Made by a program: the position numbers and the translations under genes. Below, piece by piece: positions 21,412-32,552 of a DNA stretch of 64,000 nt; the stretch's first letter is position 1; the number at the start of each line of letters is the position of its first letter. Source of the DNA: Phenylobacterium sp. (lineage in GTDB: Bacteria > Pseudomonadota > Alphaproteobacteria > Caulobacterales > Caulobacteraceae). The DNA is taken from the NCBI RefSeq assembly GCF_030679875.1, contig NZ_JAUXSP010000019.1, forward strand, positions 1 through 64,000, read 5' to 3'. The notes beneath the pieces are model-generated. The model did not search any database, was not told the origin of the DNA, and saw only the letters and a program-made list of their open reading frames with translations.

Positions 21412-23093
21412 TGGCTGCCAACAAGACCCAGGACGAACTCGTCTTCCTCCCGCTGGGGGGGTCGAACGAGATCGGGATGAACTTCAACCTCTATGGGTTC
21501 GGACCACCCCACGCCCGCAAGTGGATCATTGTCGATCTGGGCGTCACCTTTGGCGATCTCACGACGCCGGGGGTCGATCTGATCCTGCCCGATCCGACCT
21601 TCATCGAAGAGCATGCCGATGACATCCTCGGCATTGTCCTCACCCACGCCCATGAGGACCATATCGGCGCCGTATCCTGGCTGTGGCCGCGGCTTCGTGC
21701 CCCCCTCTACGCCACCCCATTCACCGCCTTCCTGCTGCGCGAAAAGCTGCGCGAGGGCGGGCTCGAGGGCCAGGTCGAGATCAATGTCGTCCCCCTGGGC
21801 GGCCGCGTGACACTGGGTCCGTTCGAGATTGACCTGATCACCCTGACCCACTCGATCCCTGAGCCCAACGGCCTGTCCATCCGCACGCCCCTGGGCACAG
21901 TGCTGCACACCGGCGACTGGAAGATCGATCCCGACCCGGTTCTGGGTGAGGCGACCGATGAGGCCTTCATCCGCCAGCTTGGGGACGAGGGCGTCCTGGC
22001 CATGGTCTGCGACTCCACCAACGTCTTTGTCGAAGGTGAGTCAGGCTCCGAGGCCGATGTGCGCGATGCGCTGGCACGGCTGATCGGCGAGCTGAAGGGC
22101 AAGGTCGCCGTCGCCTGCTTCGCCTCGAATGTGGCGCGGATGGATTCGGTGATCCGGGCGGCGGAAACCAATGGCCGCCGGGTATGCCTGGTGGGTCGCT
22201 CCATGCACCGCATGGCCGCGGCCGCGCGCTCGGTGGGCCTGTTCAAGGGTCTCAAGGATTTCGTCAATGAGAGCGAGGCGGGCTATTTCCCCGCCGACTC
22301 CATCCTCTACCTCTGCACCGGCAGCCAGGGGGAGGCCCGCGCCGCCCTGTCGCGCATCTCCGAGGGAACCCATCCCCATGTAAACCTGGGCAAGGGCGAT
22401 TCCTGCGTCTTCTCCTCCCGGGTCATTCCCGGCAACGAGATCGCCATCCGCAACCTGCAGAACCGCATGGCTGACCGGGGCGTGCGGCTCTACACCGATA
22501 ACGACCATCCGGGCATCCACGTGTCTGGCCACCCCTGCCGGGATGAACTGGCCCGCATGTACGCCTGGGCCCGCCCGCAGATCGCCATCCCCACGCACGG
22601 GGAGCGCCGCCACCTCCTGGAGCATGCGGCCTTTGCGCGGGACCTGCAGGTTCCGCAGACGGTCGCGCCGCGGAACGGTGACATGGTTCGACTCGCGCCT
22701 GGCCGCGCGGAGATCATCGACGAGACGCCCGCAGGCCGGCTCTACGTCGACGCCAATGTGGTGGTCAGTGAGAACGGCGAGGCCCTGCGCGAGCGTCGTC
22801 ACGCCGCACACAATGGCGTGGTGACGGTGGCCGTGGTCCTGGATGGCCGGGGTAAGATCACCTCGGGCCCGCAGGTGCGCGCCATCGGCCTGCCCACGGA
22901 CGAAGACTATCCCCTGGACGAAGCCCTGGATGACTTGGCCGAGGAGGCCGAGCGCGCTCTCGGACGGCTGTCGGGGGCCGATCGTGAGGTCGATCAGGCG
23001 GTGGAGACCGCCATGTCCCGGGCGGTGAAAAAGGCCTGCCAGCGGGTGTGGGGGCGTCGCCCTGTGGTCGAGACGACGGTGCTGCGACTTTAG
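21411..23093 (+). CDS. rnj: Ribonuclease J
   Basis: 560 aa metallo-beta-lactamase fold, LTHAHEDHIGA; SGHPCRDELARMYAWARPQIAIPTHGERRHL. Confidence 0.93.
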   Translation: MAANKTQDELVFLPLGGSNEIGMNFNLYGFGPPHARKWIIVDLGVTFGDLTTPGVDLILPDPTFIEEHADDILGIVLTHAHEDHIGAVSWLWPRLRAPLYATPFTAFLLREKLREGGLEGQVEINVVPLGGRVTLGPFEIDLITLTHSIPEPNGLSIRTPLGTVLHTGDWKIDPDPVLGEATDEAFIRQLGDEGVLAMVCDSTNVFVEGESGSEADVRDALARLIGELKGKVAVACFASNVARMDSVIRAAETNGRRVCLVGRSMHRMAAAARSVGLFKGLKDFVNESEAGYFPADSILYLCTGSQGEARAALSRISEGTHPHVNLGKGDSCVFSSRVIPGNEIAIRNLQNRMADRGVRLYTDNDHPGIHVSGHPCRDELARMYAWARPQIAIPTHGERRHLLEHAAFARDLQVPQTVAPRNGDMVRLAPGRAEIIDETPAGRLYVDANVVVSENGEALRERRHAAHNGVVTVAVVLDGRGKITSGPQVRAIGLPTDEDYPLDEALDDLAEEAERALGRLSGADREVDQAVETAMSRAVKKACQRVWGRRPVVETTVLRL

Positions 23094-23134
23094 GGCCTTC
23101 GCGCCGTAGGGGCAGGGGGCGTATAGGTGCCTGC

Positions 23135-23557
23135 ATGATCGGGAAACTGAACCATGTGGGCGTGGCCACGCCGTCCATCGACGCCGCCGTCGCCCTCTAT
23201 CGCGATGTCCTGGGCGCCACCTCCATCACCGAGAAATGGGCGATGGAGGAACAGGGTGTCTGGGTGTGCTTCGTCAACCTGCCCAATTCGCAGATCGAGC
23301 TGATCGAGCCCTTGGGGGACAATTCCCCGCTGAAGGGATTCCTGGCCAAGAACCCCGCCGGGGGCCAGCATCACGTCTGTTTCGAGGTCGAGGATATCCT
23401 GGCCGCCCGCGATGAGATGCGCGCCAAGGGCGCCACGGTGCTGGGCACGGGCGAACCCCGCATCGGGGCCCATGGAACACCCGTCATCTTTGTCCACCCC
23501 AAGGACATGGGCGGGGTGCTGGTTGAGCTCATGGAAACGCCGAAGGAGAACCACTGA
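23135..23557 (+). CDS. mce: Methylmalonyl-CoA epimerase
   Basis: MIGKLNHVGVATPSIDAAVALYRDVLGA...GGQHHVCFEVEDI...IFVHPKDMGGVLVELME. Confidence 0.92.
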   Translation: MIGKLNHVGVATPSIDAAVALYRDVLGATSITEKWAMEEQGVWVCFVNLPNSQIELIEPLGDNSPLKGFLAKNPAGGQHHVCFEVEDILAARDEMRAKGATVLGTGEPRIGAHGTPVIFVHPKDMGGVLVELMETPKENH

Positions 23558-23817
23558 TGGGCGTCACGACGGCGATCGCCATCTATCTGATCATCTGGTG
23601 GGTGGTGCTCTTCACCATCCTGCCCCTGGGCGTGATCAGCCATGCCGAGGCGGGCATCGACAAGGGTGACGGGGGAGACCCCGGCGCGCCGGTAGATCCC
23701 AAGCTGAAGAAGAAGTTCTTCACGACCACCTGGGTCTCGGCCCTCGTTTTCGCCGTGGTCTATCTCGTGATCCGCCTGGGTCTGGTGCCGATGCCAAGCT
23801 CGGCCGCCAACTTCTGA
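23557..23817 (+). CDS. DUF1467-like small membrane protein
   Basis: 86 aa, IYLIIWWVVLFTILPLGVISHAEAG...KKKFFTTTWVSALVFAVVYLVI, two TM helices; overlaps mce stop. Confidence 0.8.
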   Translation: MGVTTAIAIYLIIWWVVLFTILPLGVISHAEAGIDKGDGGDPGAPVDPKLKKKFFTTTWVSALVFAVVYLVIRLGLVPMPSSAANF

Positions 23818-24009
23818 GGTCGTCTTTAGGCTCAGGCTGTAGCGTTCTGCGCCAAATGCGGCCGGTAGCGCCTGCAAAATGGGCGAAGCTGGCCTGGTGA
23901 GCGTCAAGGCGCCCGCCGCGGTAGGTCACCGATGTTACAACGGTTACTTTGGGGTCAGCCAAACCGGTCCGGCCGGCTTGCGCGCGTTTTCCCCGATGAC
24001 CGACTTGGA

Positions 24010-24040
24010 GGCCGCCCGCCCACAGCAGGCGGCCTTCTTT
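24010..24040 (+). terminator. Orphan terminator-like hairpin upstream of proS
   Basis: GGCCGCC(CGCCCACAGCA)GGCGGCC followed by TTCTTTT. Confidence 0.6.
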
Positions 24041-24052
24041 TCGCCGCTTCGA

Positions 24053-24081
24053 TTGCCAAGGTCGGACGCACGGGGCTAATC
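24053..24081 (+). promoter_or_regulatory. Candidate promoter of proS
   Basis: TTGCCA - 17 bp - CTAATC (context GCTAATC, resembling the Caulobacter housekeeping -10). Confidence 0.45.
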
Positions 24082-24121
24082 AGGGCCTCCCGTCCGAGTT
24101 TCGTGTCCGAAGGCCCGCCGC

Positions 24122-25438
24122 ATGCGTCTGTCGCGCTATTTCATTCCCACGCTGCGTGAGGCGCCATCTGACGCCCAGATCGCCTCGCACCAGCTGATGC
24201 TGCGGGCCGGGATGATCCGGCAGGAAGCCGCCGGCATCTATGCCTGGCTGCCGCTCGGCCTGCGGGTCCTGAAGAAGATCGAACAGATCGTCCGTGAGGA
24301 AATGGACCGCGCCGGGGCTATCGAGGTGTTGATGCCCACCTTGCAGCTGGCCGATCTGTGGCGCGAGAGCGGTCGCTATGACGACTATGGCGACGAGATG
24401 CTGCGCATCAAGGATCGCCATGAGCGTGACCTGCTCTATGGGCCCACCGCCGAGGAGGTCATCACCGACATCTTCCGGGCCCATGTGAAGAGCTACAAAG
24501 AGCTGCCCAAGAACTTCTACAACATCCAATGGAAGTTCCGCGACGAGCGCCGCCCCCGGTTCGGCGTGATGCGTGGCCGCGAGTTCCTGATGAAGGACGC
24601 CTATTCCTTCGACGTGGACGAGGCCGCCGCCCGCCGTTCCTACAACCGCATGTTCGTCGCCTATCTGAACACCTTCTCGCGCCTGGGGCTGAAGGCGGTT
24701 CCCATGCGGGCTGATCCTGGTCCCATTGGCGGCGATTTGAGTCATGAGTTCATCATTCTGGCAGAGACCGGCGAGAGTCAGGTGTTCTGCCACCGCGACC
24801 TGGTGGAAATGCCGCCGCCCGGCGAGGTCGACTGGGACGGCGATCTGCAGCCCATCGTCGATCAGCGCACCGCCCTCTATGCGGCCACCGAGGACATGCA
24901 CGACCAGGGCCGGTTTGAGGCCGAGGTCGCGGAGTCAGACCGTCTCTCAGCCCGTGGCATCGAGGTCGGGCATATCTTTTATTTCGGCGAGAAGTACTCC
25001 AAGCCCATGCGCGCCGTGGTCACGGGCTCCGATGGTCAGGAGCGGCCGATTCACGGAGGCTCCTATGGGGTTGGCGTGTCGCGTCTGGTGGGGGGCATCA
25101 TCGAGGCCAGCCACGACTCGGCGGGCATCATCTGGCCCGAGGCGGTCGCGCCGTTCGGCGTCGCCATCATCAACCTGCGCCCGGGCGACTCCGCCGTCGA
25201 CCTCGCCTGCGAGCAGGCCTATGGCGCGTTGCGCGAGGCGGGTAAGGACCCCCTCCTGGATGACACCGACGAGCGGCCTGGCGCCAAGTTCGCCGCCATG
25301 GACCTGATCGGCACCCCCTGGCAGCTGATCATCGGCCCCAAGGGCGTCGCCGAAGGCAAGGTGGAGATCAAACGTCGCGCCACCGGCGAGCGGCAGTCCC
25401 TGCCTCTGGAAGATGCATTGAAGGCGATCACAGCGTGA
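24122..25438 (+). CDS. proS: Prolyl-tRNA synthetase (short alphaproteobacterial type)
   Basis: [46 protein letters not shown]...[19 protein letters not shown]. Confidence 0.96.
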   Translation: MRLSRYFIPTLREAPSDAQIASHQLMLRAGMIRQEAAGIYAWLPLGLRVLKKIEQIVREEMDRAGAIEVLMPTLQLADLWRESGRYDDYGDEMLRIKDRHERDLLYGPTAEEVITDIFRAHVKSYKELPKNFYNIQWKFRDERRPRFGVMRGREFLMKDAYSFDVDEAAARRSYNRMFVAYLNTFSRLGLKAVPMRADPGPIGGDLSHEFIILAETGESQVFCHRDLVEMPPPGEVDWDGDLQPIVDQRTALYAATEDMHDQGRFEAEVAESDRLSARGIEVGHIFYFGEKYSKPMRAVVTGSDGQERPIHGGSYGVGVSRLVGGIIEASHDSAGIIWPEAVAPFGVAIINLRPGDSAVDLACEQAYGALREAGKDPLLDDTDERPGAKFAAMDLIGTPWQLIIGPKGVAEGKVEIKRRATGERQSLPLEDALKAITA

Positions 25439-26709
25439 GCACCGTGGCCGCGCCTTTCGGACGCTGGGAGCGCATGCTCGCCAGCCGCTATCTGCGCGCC
25501 AAACGCAGCCAGGGCGGCGTGGCGCTGATCTCCATCATCTCGTTCGTCGGGATTATGCTCGCCGTGGCGGTGCTCATCATCGTCATGTCCGTGATGAACG
25601 GTTTCCGCACAGAGCTGCTGGATCGCACCCTGGGCTTCAACGGTCATGTCTATGTGGCCGGCGGTTCGCTCTATGAGCCTGAGGTCCAGACCCTGGCCGG
25701 CGAAATCGCCGCCCTGCCCGGGGTGGTCCAGGCCTCGCCCCTGGTGGAGGCTCAGGCCATGGCCCTGGGCCAGGGACAGATCAGCGGCGTCGTGGTGCGG
25801 GGCATCAGCGAGCCTGACCTTCGCCGGACCGAGATCGTGTCCGGCAATATCGTCCGCGGCTCCCTGGAGGGCTTCGGCGCCGGGGAGTACGGCGGCGACA
25901 TGCTGCTGATTGGCGACCGGCTGGCCGAGACCCTCGGGGTCCAGCCAGGTGATCCCCTGACCCTGATTTCCCCTAGCGGGGGGGCCACGGCGTTCGGCTA
26001 CACCCCCCAGCGCAAGACCTACACCGTCGGCGGCACCTTCAGCGTGGGGATGAGCGAGTACGACCAGCTCTTCATCTATATGCCGCTGGAGCAGGCCCAG
26101 CTGTTCTTCGCCCGCGAGGGCATGGTCGATGTGGTGGAGATCCGCGTGGCCGATCCCGACCGCGCTCCAGCCATGAAATCGGCCATCGCCGAACTGGCCG
26201 GTCCTGGCGCGATCGTCACCGACTGGACCCAGCGCAACGCCAGCTTCTGGAACGCGCTGAAGATCGAACGCAGTGTCATGCGTCTGATCCTCATGCTCAT
26301 CGTCGCCATCGCGGCCATGAACATCATCTCTGGTCTGGTCATGCTGGTGAAGAACAAGGGGCGCGATATCGCCATCCTGCGCACCATGGGGGCCGGTCGG
26401 GGCGCGATCCTGCGCATCTTCTTCATGGCTGGCGCCTCGGTGGGCGCGCTTGGCACCCTGGTCGGGCTCGTGCTCGGCGTGCTGTTCTGCCTCTTCATCG
26501 GGCCAATTCAGAACGCCGTTGAGTGGGCGACCGGCGCCGAAGTGTTCAGCTCAGACATCTATTACCTCGCCCATATCCCAGCCAAGGTCGACTCCCTGGA
26601 GGTGATGATCGTGGTGGGCTGGGCCCTTGCGGTCTCGTTCCTGGCGACCCTGCCTCCGGCCCTGCGGGCCTCTCGTCTCGATCCTGTGGAGGCCCTTCGC
26701 TATGAGTGA
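25435..26709 (+). CDS. lolC: Lipoprotein-releasing ABC transporter permease
   Basis: [62 protein letters not shown] start overlapping the proS stop. Confidence 0.93.
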   Translation: MSTVAAPFGRWERMLASRYLRAKRSQGGVALISIISFVGIMLAVAVLIIVMSVMNGFRTELLDRTLGFNGHVYVAGGSLYEPEVQTLAGEIAALPGVVQASPLVEAQAMALGQGQISGVVVRGISEPDLRRTEIVSGNIVRGSLEGFGAGEYGGDMLLIGDRLAETLGVQPGDPLTLISPSGGATAFGYTPQRKTYTVGGTFSVGMSEYDQLFIYMPLEQAQLFFAREGMVDVVEIRVADPDRAPAMKSAIAELAGPGAIVTDWTQRNASFWNALKIERSVMRLILMLIVAIAAMNIISGLVMLVKNKGRDIAILRTMGAGRGAILRIFFMAGASVGALGTLVGLVLGVLFCLFIGPIQNAVEWATGAEVFSSDIYYLAHIPAKVDSLEVMIVVGWALAVSFLATLPPALRASRLDPVEALRYE

Positions 26710-27394
26710 GCCGCCCATTCTTTCGGTACGGGGCCTGGAGCGCACCTACGTCACCGGCGACCGTAGCCTGACGGTCCTGCGCGGCGTGGATCTGGATGTT
26801 TCCCCGGGGGAGATTGTCGGCCTGATCGGCCCGTCCGGGTCGGGCAAGTCATCCCTGCTACACGCCGCGGGATTGCTGGAACGTCCCAACGCTGGACAGA
26901 TCTTCATCGAAGGTCGCGACTGCTCGACGCTCAATGAGCGGGCGCGGACCCGGGTTCGCCTGGGCTCCATCGGATTTGTCTATCAGTTCCACCATCTCCT
27001 GGCCGAGTTCAGCGCCCTGGACAATGTGGCCCTGCCGATGATGATCGCCGGTCAGGACCACGAGGCGGCCAGGGAACGGGCGGCCATGCTGCTGGGGCAG
27101 TTGGGCCTTGCCGAACGGGTCGATCATCAGCCGGCCCAGATGTCTGGCGGGGAACAACAGCGGGTGGCGCTCGCCCGCGCGCTCGCCAATGCGCCGCGAC
27201 TGCTGCTGGCGGACGAACCCACGGGCAACCTGGATCCCACCACCTCAAGCGAGGTGTTTGAGAGCCTTTACCGTCTGGCCCGGGAGACCGGGGTGGCGGC
27301 TGTGATCGCCACCCACAATCTCGAACTGGCCCGCCATATGGACCGGGTTCTCGCCCTCAAGGATGGCCACCTGGAGCCGCAGTCGCTGTTCTAG
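26702..27394 (+). CDS. lolD: Lipoprotein-releasing ABC transporter ATP-binding protein
   Basis: GPSGSGKSS Walker [16 protein letters not shown] signature, [11 protein letters not shown] Walker B. Confidence 0.95.
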   Translation: MSEPPILSVRGLERTYVTGDRSLTVLRGVDLDVSPGEIVGLIGPSGSGKSSLLHAAGLLERPNAGQIFIEGRDCSTLNERARTRVRLGSIGFVYQFHHLLAEFSALDNVALPMMIAGQDHEAARERAAMLLGQLGLAERVDHQPAQMSGGEQQRVALARALANAPRLLLADEPTGNLDPTTSSEVFESLYRLARETGVAAVIATHNLELARHMDRVLALKDGHLEPQSLF

Positions 27395-27403
27395 GACAGG
27401 ATC

Positions 27404-27826
27404 TCAGGCGCCGAAGGTGGTCGAGCCATCGGCGCCGATCACGCTGCCCGGATTGTGCGCCACCTCCCAGACATGGCCGTCAGGATCGGCGAAATACCCG
27501 GAATAGCCGCCCCAGAACACCGGCTCAGGCGCCTTTAGCGCCTGGCCGCCTGCGGCCAGCGCCTCAGCGAATGTGCCGTCCACCGCCTCGCGGCTGGGCT
27601 CATTGATCGCAATGGTCACGCCGCTGAAGGTTCCATCGATGGGGCGCCTGGCGTCCTCCGCCAGGGCCGCGCGGCCAAACAGTCCCAGGGCCAGACCGCG
27701 GAGCTGATAGAAGCAGACGTCCTCGGTGGCGCTCACCGGGCGCCAGCCCAGGCCTTCCTCGTAGAACTGACGCGCTCGGTTGAGGTCATCGACCCCCAGG
27801 GTGATCAGGCTGAGACGTTGATCCAT
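27404..27826 (-). CDS. VOC/glyoxalase superfamily protein
   Basis: MDQRLSLITLGVDDLNRARQFYEEGLGWRPV...WGGYSGYFADPDGHVWEVAHNP. Confidence 0.88.
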   Translation of the reverse strand: MDQRLSLITLGVDDLNRARQFYEEGLGWRPVSATEDVCFYQLRGLALGLFGRAALAEDARRPIDGTFSGVTIAINEPSREAVDGTFAEALAAGGQALKAPEPVFWGGYSGYFADPDGHVWEVAHNPGSVIGADGSTTFGA

Positions 27827-27917
27827 TAAGAACCTCCAGAACGCCTGGGCGGCGGGGTTGACGAGGAGAACAAAACTAGAATAAGAACATAAACGGAACA
27901 TCCACAAGGGGTATGTC

Positions 27918-28010
27918 ATGGTCGTTCATCTGGCGCGGGAATCGCTGGCTTTTGTCTCGGTGGCGGGCTTCGTGTGGGTCGTCTGTCAGTTCGCCTATCT
28001 GGTGGGCTAG
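27918..28010 (+). CDS. Putative 30-aa single-TM microprotein upstream of dnaE
   Basis: MVVHLARESLAFVSVAGFVWVVCQFAYLVG*, preceded by AAGGGG at about 7 nt; hydrophobic C-terminal segment. Confidence 0.4.
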   Translation: MVVHLARESLAFVSVAGFVWVVCQFAYLVG

Positions 28011-28034
28011 ACCAGCGAAGGCGGGGAGGCGGAG

Positions 28035-31000
28035 ATGAACCAGCAGCAGAACGAGGGCTTCGTTCACCTGCGGGTGCGTTCGGCCTACTCCCTCCTGGAG
28101 GGAGCCATCAAGGCCGACGCCATTGGCGCCTTGGCGGCCGCCCATGACATGCCCGCCGTCGCCTTGACCGACCGCACCAACCTCTACGGCGCCCTTGAAT
28201 TCTCGGTGGCGACCCAGGGGCAGGGGGTTCAGCCGATCATTGGCTGCGCCCTGGCGGTGAGCGGGATTGGCGAACGGCAGCCCGACAAATGGGCCAGAAC
28301 CCCGACTGTCGTTCTGCTGGCCCAGACGGAAGCTGGCTATCTCAACCTCTCTCGCCTTTCGTCCATGGCCTATATCGACAGCGTCGGGGGGGTCGAGGAG
28401 CCGGCGGTGAGCTGGGCCAAGGTGGTCGAGCACTCAGAGGGTTTGATACTGCTGTCGGGGGGCTGGGATGGCCCGGTCGATCCCCTGATGGCGGCCGGGA
28501 AGGTGGCTGAGGGTCGAGCCGCGCTTGGCGAAATGTTCCGCGTGTTCGGAGACCGCTTCTATGTAGAACTTCAGCGTCATGGCCTGGCGCCGCAAGCCCT
28601 GGCTGAACCGGAGCTGGTGGCCTTCGCCTATGAGATGGACGTCCCGTTGGTGGCCACCAATGACGCCCACTTCACCTTGCCGGACATGCACGCGGCCCAT
28701 GACGCCCTGCTGTGTATCGCTGACGGCGCCTTTGTCGGGCAGGACGAGCGCCGTCGGGTGAGCGGAGAGCACTGGTTCAAGCCGGCCGCCGATATGCGCG
28801 CCCTGTTCGCCGACCTGCCTGAAGCCTGCGACAACACCCTGGAGATCGCGCGCCGGTGCGCCTTCATGGTCCGCAAGCGTGATCCCATCCTGCCGCGCTT
28901 CCCCACCGAAGGCGATCGCACCGAGGCCGATGAACTGGCCCACCAGGCCCGTGAGGGCCTGAAGGGTCGGATCGCCCGCGGGCAGGCGAACCACGCCCCG
29001 GAAGCGGAATATTTCGAGCGCTTGGAGCGGGAGATCGGGGTCATCACCGAGATGGGCTTCCCGGGTTACTTCCTGATCGTTGCGGATTTCATCAAGTGGG
29101 CCAAGGCCCATGACATCCCTGTGGGGCCTGGCCGGGGTTCCGGCGCGGGTTCGCTGGTGGCCTATTCCTTGACCATCACCGACCTCGACCCCCTGCGCTA
29201 TGGCCTGCTGTTTGAGCGGTTCCTGAATCCTGAGCGGGTGTCCATGCCCGACTTCGACATCGACTTCTGCCAGGACCGGCGGGAAGAGGTGATCTCTTAT
29301 GTGCAGCAGCGCTATGGCCGGGACCGGGTGGCCCAGATCATCACCTTCGGCACCCTGCAGGCCCGGGCCGTCCTGCGTGATGTGGGCCGCGTCCTTCAGC
29401 TACCCCTGGGCCAGGTGGACCGACTGGCCAAGATGGTGCCCGCCAACCCGGCCAATCCCGTGACCCTGGCCAAGGCCATCGAGATCGAACCTCGCCTGCG
29501 GGCGGCTCGCGACGAGGACGAGGCGGTCTCCCGCCTGCTGGACGTCGCCCTGAAGCTGGAGGGGCTCTATCGCAACGCCTCCACCCACGCCGCTGGCGTG
29601 GTGATCTCCGATCGGCCCCTGACCGAGTTGACGCCCCTCTATCAGGACCCCCGCTCGGACCTGCCAGCCACCCAGTTCAACATGAAGTGGGTCGAGAGCG
29701 CCGGCCTGGTGAAGTTCGACTTCCTTGGCCTGAAGACCCTGACGGTGATCGACAAGGCGCTGAAGTTCCTGGATCAGCGTGGCGCCCGGGTGGATATGGG
29801 CGTCCTGCCCGTGGACGACGCCAAGACCTATGAGCTCATGTCGGCGGGCCATACGGTGGGGGTCTTCCAGATGGAAGGTCAGGGGATGCGCGACACCCTG
29901 CGCCAGCTTCGACCGAACTCTATCGAGGACGTCACCGCTGTTGGCGCGCTCTACCGGCCAGGCCCGATGGATAACATCCCGGCCTTTGTCGACTGCAAGT
30001 TCGGCCGCCGGACCATCGACTACCTGCACCCCTCCCTGGAGCCCGTGCTCAAGGAGACCTACGGGATCATCGTCTACCAGGAACAGGTGATGCAGATCGC
30101 CCAGATCCTGGCGGGCTATTCCCTGGGCGGCGCCGACCTGTTGCGTCGGGCCATGGGCAAGAAGAAGAAGGACGAGATGGCCGAGCAGAAGGCCATGTTC
30201 GTCGCCGGGGCCTCCACCCGTGGGGTGCCGGAAAGCCAGGCGGCCTCCATCTTCGAGCTTGTCGACAAGTTCGCGGGCTATGGCTTCAACAAGAGCCATG
30301 CGGCGGCCTATGCCGTCGTGTCCTACCAGACGGCCTGGCTTAAGGCGAACGCCCCGGTGGAGTTCTTCGCGGCCTCCATGAGCCTGGACATGGCCAATAC
30401 CGACAAGCTGGCGGTCTTCTACCAGGACGCCAAGCGGTTCGGCGTGGAGATCCGGGCCCCCGACATCAACCGATCCGGCGCTGACTTCGAGGTGGAGGAC
30501 GGCGAAGTGCTCTATGCCCTGGGCGCTGTTCGCAATGTCGGCCTGGCGGCCATGCAACACGTCGCTGACCTGCGCCGGGAGGGCGGGCCCTTCCGCGACA
30601 TCTTTGATTTCGTCGAACGGGTCGACCCGCGGCATGTGAACAAGCGGACCTTCGAGACCTTGGCCAGGGCCGGCGCCTTTGAGTCCATCCACCCCAACCG
30701 GGCTCAGCTGGTCGCCGCCGCCGACGGCCTGATCGGCTACGCTCAGAGCGTAGCGGCTGACCGGGCCTCAGCGCAGGCCAGCCTGTTCGGCGGCGACCAG
30801 GCGGGCGTGGGGCGTCCGCGGATGCCACGGGCCGAGATGTGGACGCCTGTGGAGCGGCTGGATGAGGAATTGGCGGCGGTAGGATTCTATCTCTCCGGCC
30901 ATCCCCTGGAAGACATGATTCCGGCCCTGCGCCGACGCCGGACCGAGCTGCTCACCGAGGTGATCGTCAAGGCCGAGGCTGGCGCGGAGGTGTTCCGCAT

Positions 31001-31478
31001 GGCCGGCGTGGTGCGCCGCAAGCAGGAGCGCGCCTCCCAGTCCAGCGGGGAGAAGTTCGCCTTCGTCACCCTGTCGGACCCGACCGGGGAGTACGAGGTG
31101 CTGTTTCCGCCGGAGTCCCTGCGCCGCTGTCGCGACGTGCTGGAGCCGGGCAAGGCGGTGTCGATCAAGGTCCGCGCCAAGGCCAGGGACGGGGAGGTGC
31201 GCTTTTTCGGCGACGAGGCCGAACCCGTGGAGAAGGCGATTGAGAACGCCGTGGCCGGCCTACGGGTCCACATCTCGCCACGGAGCGCAGAGATCGATGC
31301 GCTGAAGCGACGGCTCGAAGGCGCCGCCAACGCCCGTGGCGGCGAGATCATCCTTACCGCGCCCCTTGGGGGCGGACGCGAGGTGGAGGTGAAGCTACCA
31401 GGCCGGTTCACCCTTGATGGGGCCATGCGCGGCGCGCTGAAGACGGCGCCTGGGGTTCTCTACGTCGAGGAACTCTAG
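28035..31478 (+). CDS. dnaE: DNA polymerase III subunit alpha
   Basis: 1147 aa; [53 protein letters not shown]. Confidence 0.97.
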   Translation: MNQQQNEGFVHLRVRSAYSLLEGAIKADAIGALAAAHDMPAVALTDRTNLYGALEFSVATQGQGVQPIIGCALAVSGIGERQPDKWARTPTVVLLAQTEAGYLNLSRLSSMAYIDSVGGVEEPAVSWAKVVEHSEGLILLSGGWDGPVDPLMAAGKVAEGRAALGEMFRVFGDRFYVELQRHGLAPQALAEPELVAFAYEMDVPLVATNDAHFTLPDMHAAHDALLCIADGAFVGQDERRRVSGEHWFKPAADMRALFADLPEACDNTLEIARRCAFMVRKRDPILPRFPTEGDRTEADELAHQAREGLKGRIARGQANHAPEAEYFERLEREIGVITEMGFPGYFLIVADFIKWAKAHDIPVGPGRGSGAGSLVAYSLTITDLDPLRYGLLFERFLNPERVSMPDFDIDFCQDRREEVISYVQQRYGRDRVAQIITFGTLQARAVLRDVGRVLQLPLGQVDRLAKMVPANPANPVTLAKAIEIEPRLRAARDEDEAVSRLLDVALKLEGLYRNASTHAAGVVISDRPLTELTPLYQDPRSDLPATQFNMKWVESAGLVKFDFLGLKTLTVIDKALKFLDQRGARVDMGVLPVDDAKTYELMSAGHTVGVFQMEGQGMRDTLRQLRPNSIEDVTAVGALYRPGPMDNIPAFVDCKFGRRTIDYLHPSLEPVLKETYGIIVYQEQVMQIAQILAGYSLGGADLLRRAMGKKKKDEMAEQKAMFVAGASTRGVPESQAASIFELVDKFAGYGFNKSHAAAYAVVSYQTAWLKANAPVEFFAASMSLDMANTDKLAVFYQDAKRFGVEIRAPDINRSGADFEVEDGEVLYALGAVRNVGLAAMQHVADLRREGGPFRDIFDFVERVDPRHVNKRTFETLARAGAFESIHPNRAQLVAAADGLIGYAQSVAADRASAQASLFGGDQAGVGRPRMPRAEMWTPVERLDEELAAVGFYLSGHPLEDMIPALRRRRTELLTEVIVKAEAGAEVFRMAGVVRRKQERASQSSGEKFAFVTLSDPTGEYEVLFPPESLRRCRDVLEPGKAVSIKVRAKARDGEVRFFGDEAEPVEKAIENAVAGLRVHISPRSAEIDALKRRLEGAANARGGEIILTAPLGGGREVEVKLPGRFTLDGAMRGALKTAPGVLYVEEL

Positions 31479-31519
31479 GTTCCGCAGCCCAGGGCGCGTG
31501 GGCGCTGGGCGTGGCGGGC

Positions 31520-31548
31520 TTGCATTTTCTGTCATCTGGACGTATGCC
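31520..31548 (+). promoter_or_regulatory. Candidate promoter of rpsB
   Basis: TTGCAT - 17 bp - TATGCC, about 120 bp upstream of the rpsB ATG. Confidence 0.35.
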
Positions 31549-31669
31549 GCGCCCATCACACACGCAGGCGTGCGGCGACTCTCGGGGAGACATCCTGTGA
31601 GTTACCGTTCCGGGCTCCTCGAAATAGGGGTTTTGGCTTGCGGAGGCATACCGGAAAAAGGAGCCATTC

Positions 31670-32476
31670 ATGGCGCTTCCCGACTTCTCCATGCGTCAGC
31701 TTTTGGAAGCTGGCGCCCACTTCGGTCACCAGACGCACCGCTGGAATCCGAAGATGGAACGCTACATCTTCGGTTCGCGGTCGAACATCCACATCATCGA
31801 CCTGTCGCAGACCATCCCTCTGCTGCACCAGGCCCTGGTCAAGGCCCGCGACGTGGCCGCCGGCGGCGGTCGCATCCTGTTCGTGGGCACCAAGCGCCAA
31901 GCCTCGGATCCGGTGTCTGTCGCGGCCAAGCGCTGCGCCCAGTACTACGTCAACCATCGCTGGCTGGGCGGCACGCTCACCAACTGGCGCACCGTGTCGG
32001 GCTCCATCGCCCGCCTGCGCGAGCTGGAAGGCCTGCTGGAGGGCGAAGGCGCCAAGCGCGGCAAGAAGGAACTGCTGCAGCTCACCCGCGAGCGGGACAA
32101 GCTTGAGCTCTCCCTCGGCGGCATCAAGGACATGGGCGGCATTCCCGACCTGATGTTCGTGATCGACACCAACAAGGAAGCCATCGCCATCCAGGAAGCC
32201 CGGAAGCTGAACATTCCGGTGATCTCCATCCTGGACACCAACTGCGATCCGGCCGGCATCACCTATCCGATCCCGGGCAATGATGACGCCGCCCGCGCCC
32301 TGCAGCTCTATTGCGACCTGATGGCTGACGCGATCCTCGACGGCCTGACGGCTGGCCAGGTCGCGGCCGGTGTCGATCTCGGCGCCTCGGAGGCTCCCAT
32401 GGAGCCGGCCCTGGCCATGACGGCTGCGGCCGAGCCTGCGCCTGCCGCCGCTGAAGGCGAGACCACCCAGGCCTAA
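31670..32476 (+). CDS. rpsB: 30S ribosomal protein S2
   Basis: [43 protein letters not shown]. Confidence 0.97.
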   Translation: MALPDFSMRQLLEAGAHFGHQTHRWNPKMERYIFGSRSNIHIIDLSQTIPLLHQALVKARDVAAGGGRILFVGTKRQASDPVSVAAKRCAQYYVNHRWLGGTLTNWRTVSGSIARLRELEGLLEGEGAKRGKKELLQLTRERDKLELSLGGIKDMGGIPDLMFVIDTNKEAIAIQEARKLNIPVISILDTNCDPAGITYPIPGNDDAARALQLYCDLMADAILDGLTAGQVAAGVDLGASEAPMEPALAMTAAAEPAPAAAEGETTQA

Positions 32477-32480
32477 GGCC

Positions 32481-32552
32481 GGTCCGCCCCTTATGGGGTG
32501 GGCCTCGACATTAAACTGTGACGGCTGGGGCTCTATCCAGAGGCCCAGCCGT
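32481..32552 (+). promoter_or_regulatory. Two tandem hairpins in the rpsB-tsf spacer (attenuator/processing candidate)
   Basis: GGTCCGCCCC-TTAT-GGGGTGGGCC (32481-32504), then ACGGCTGGG..CTC/GAG..CCCAGCCGT (32521-32552). Confidence 0.6.

Noticed and set aside
23879-24079. 66-aa plus ORF upstream of proS
   Set aside because: Spans the terminator hairpin and promoter candidate; no coding character.
29400-30692. 430-aa minus-strand ORF opposite dnaE
   Set aside because: Shadow ORF; dnaE is unambiguous.
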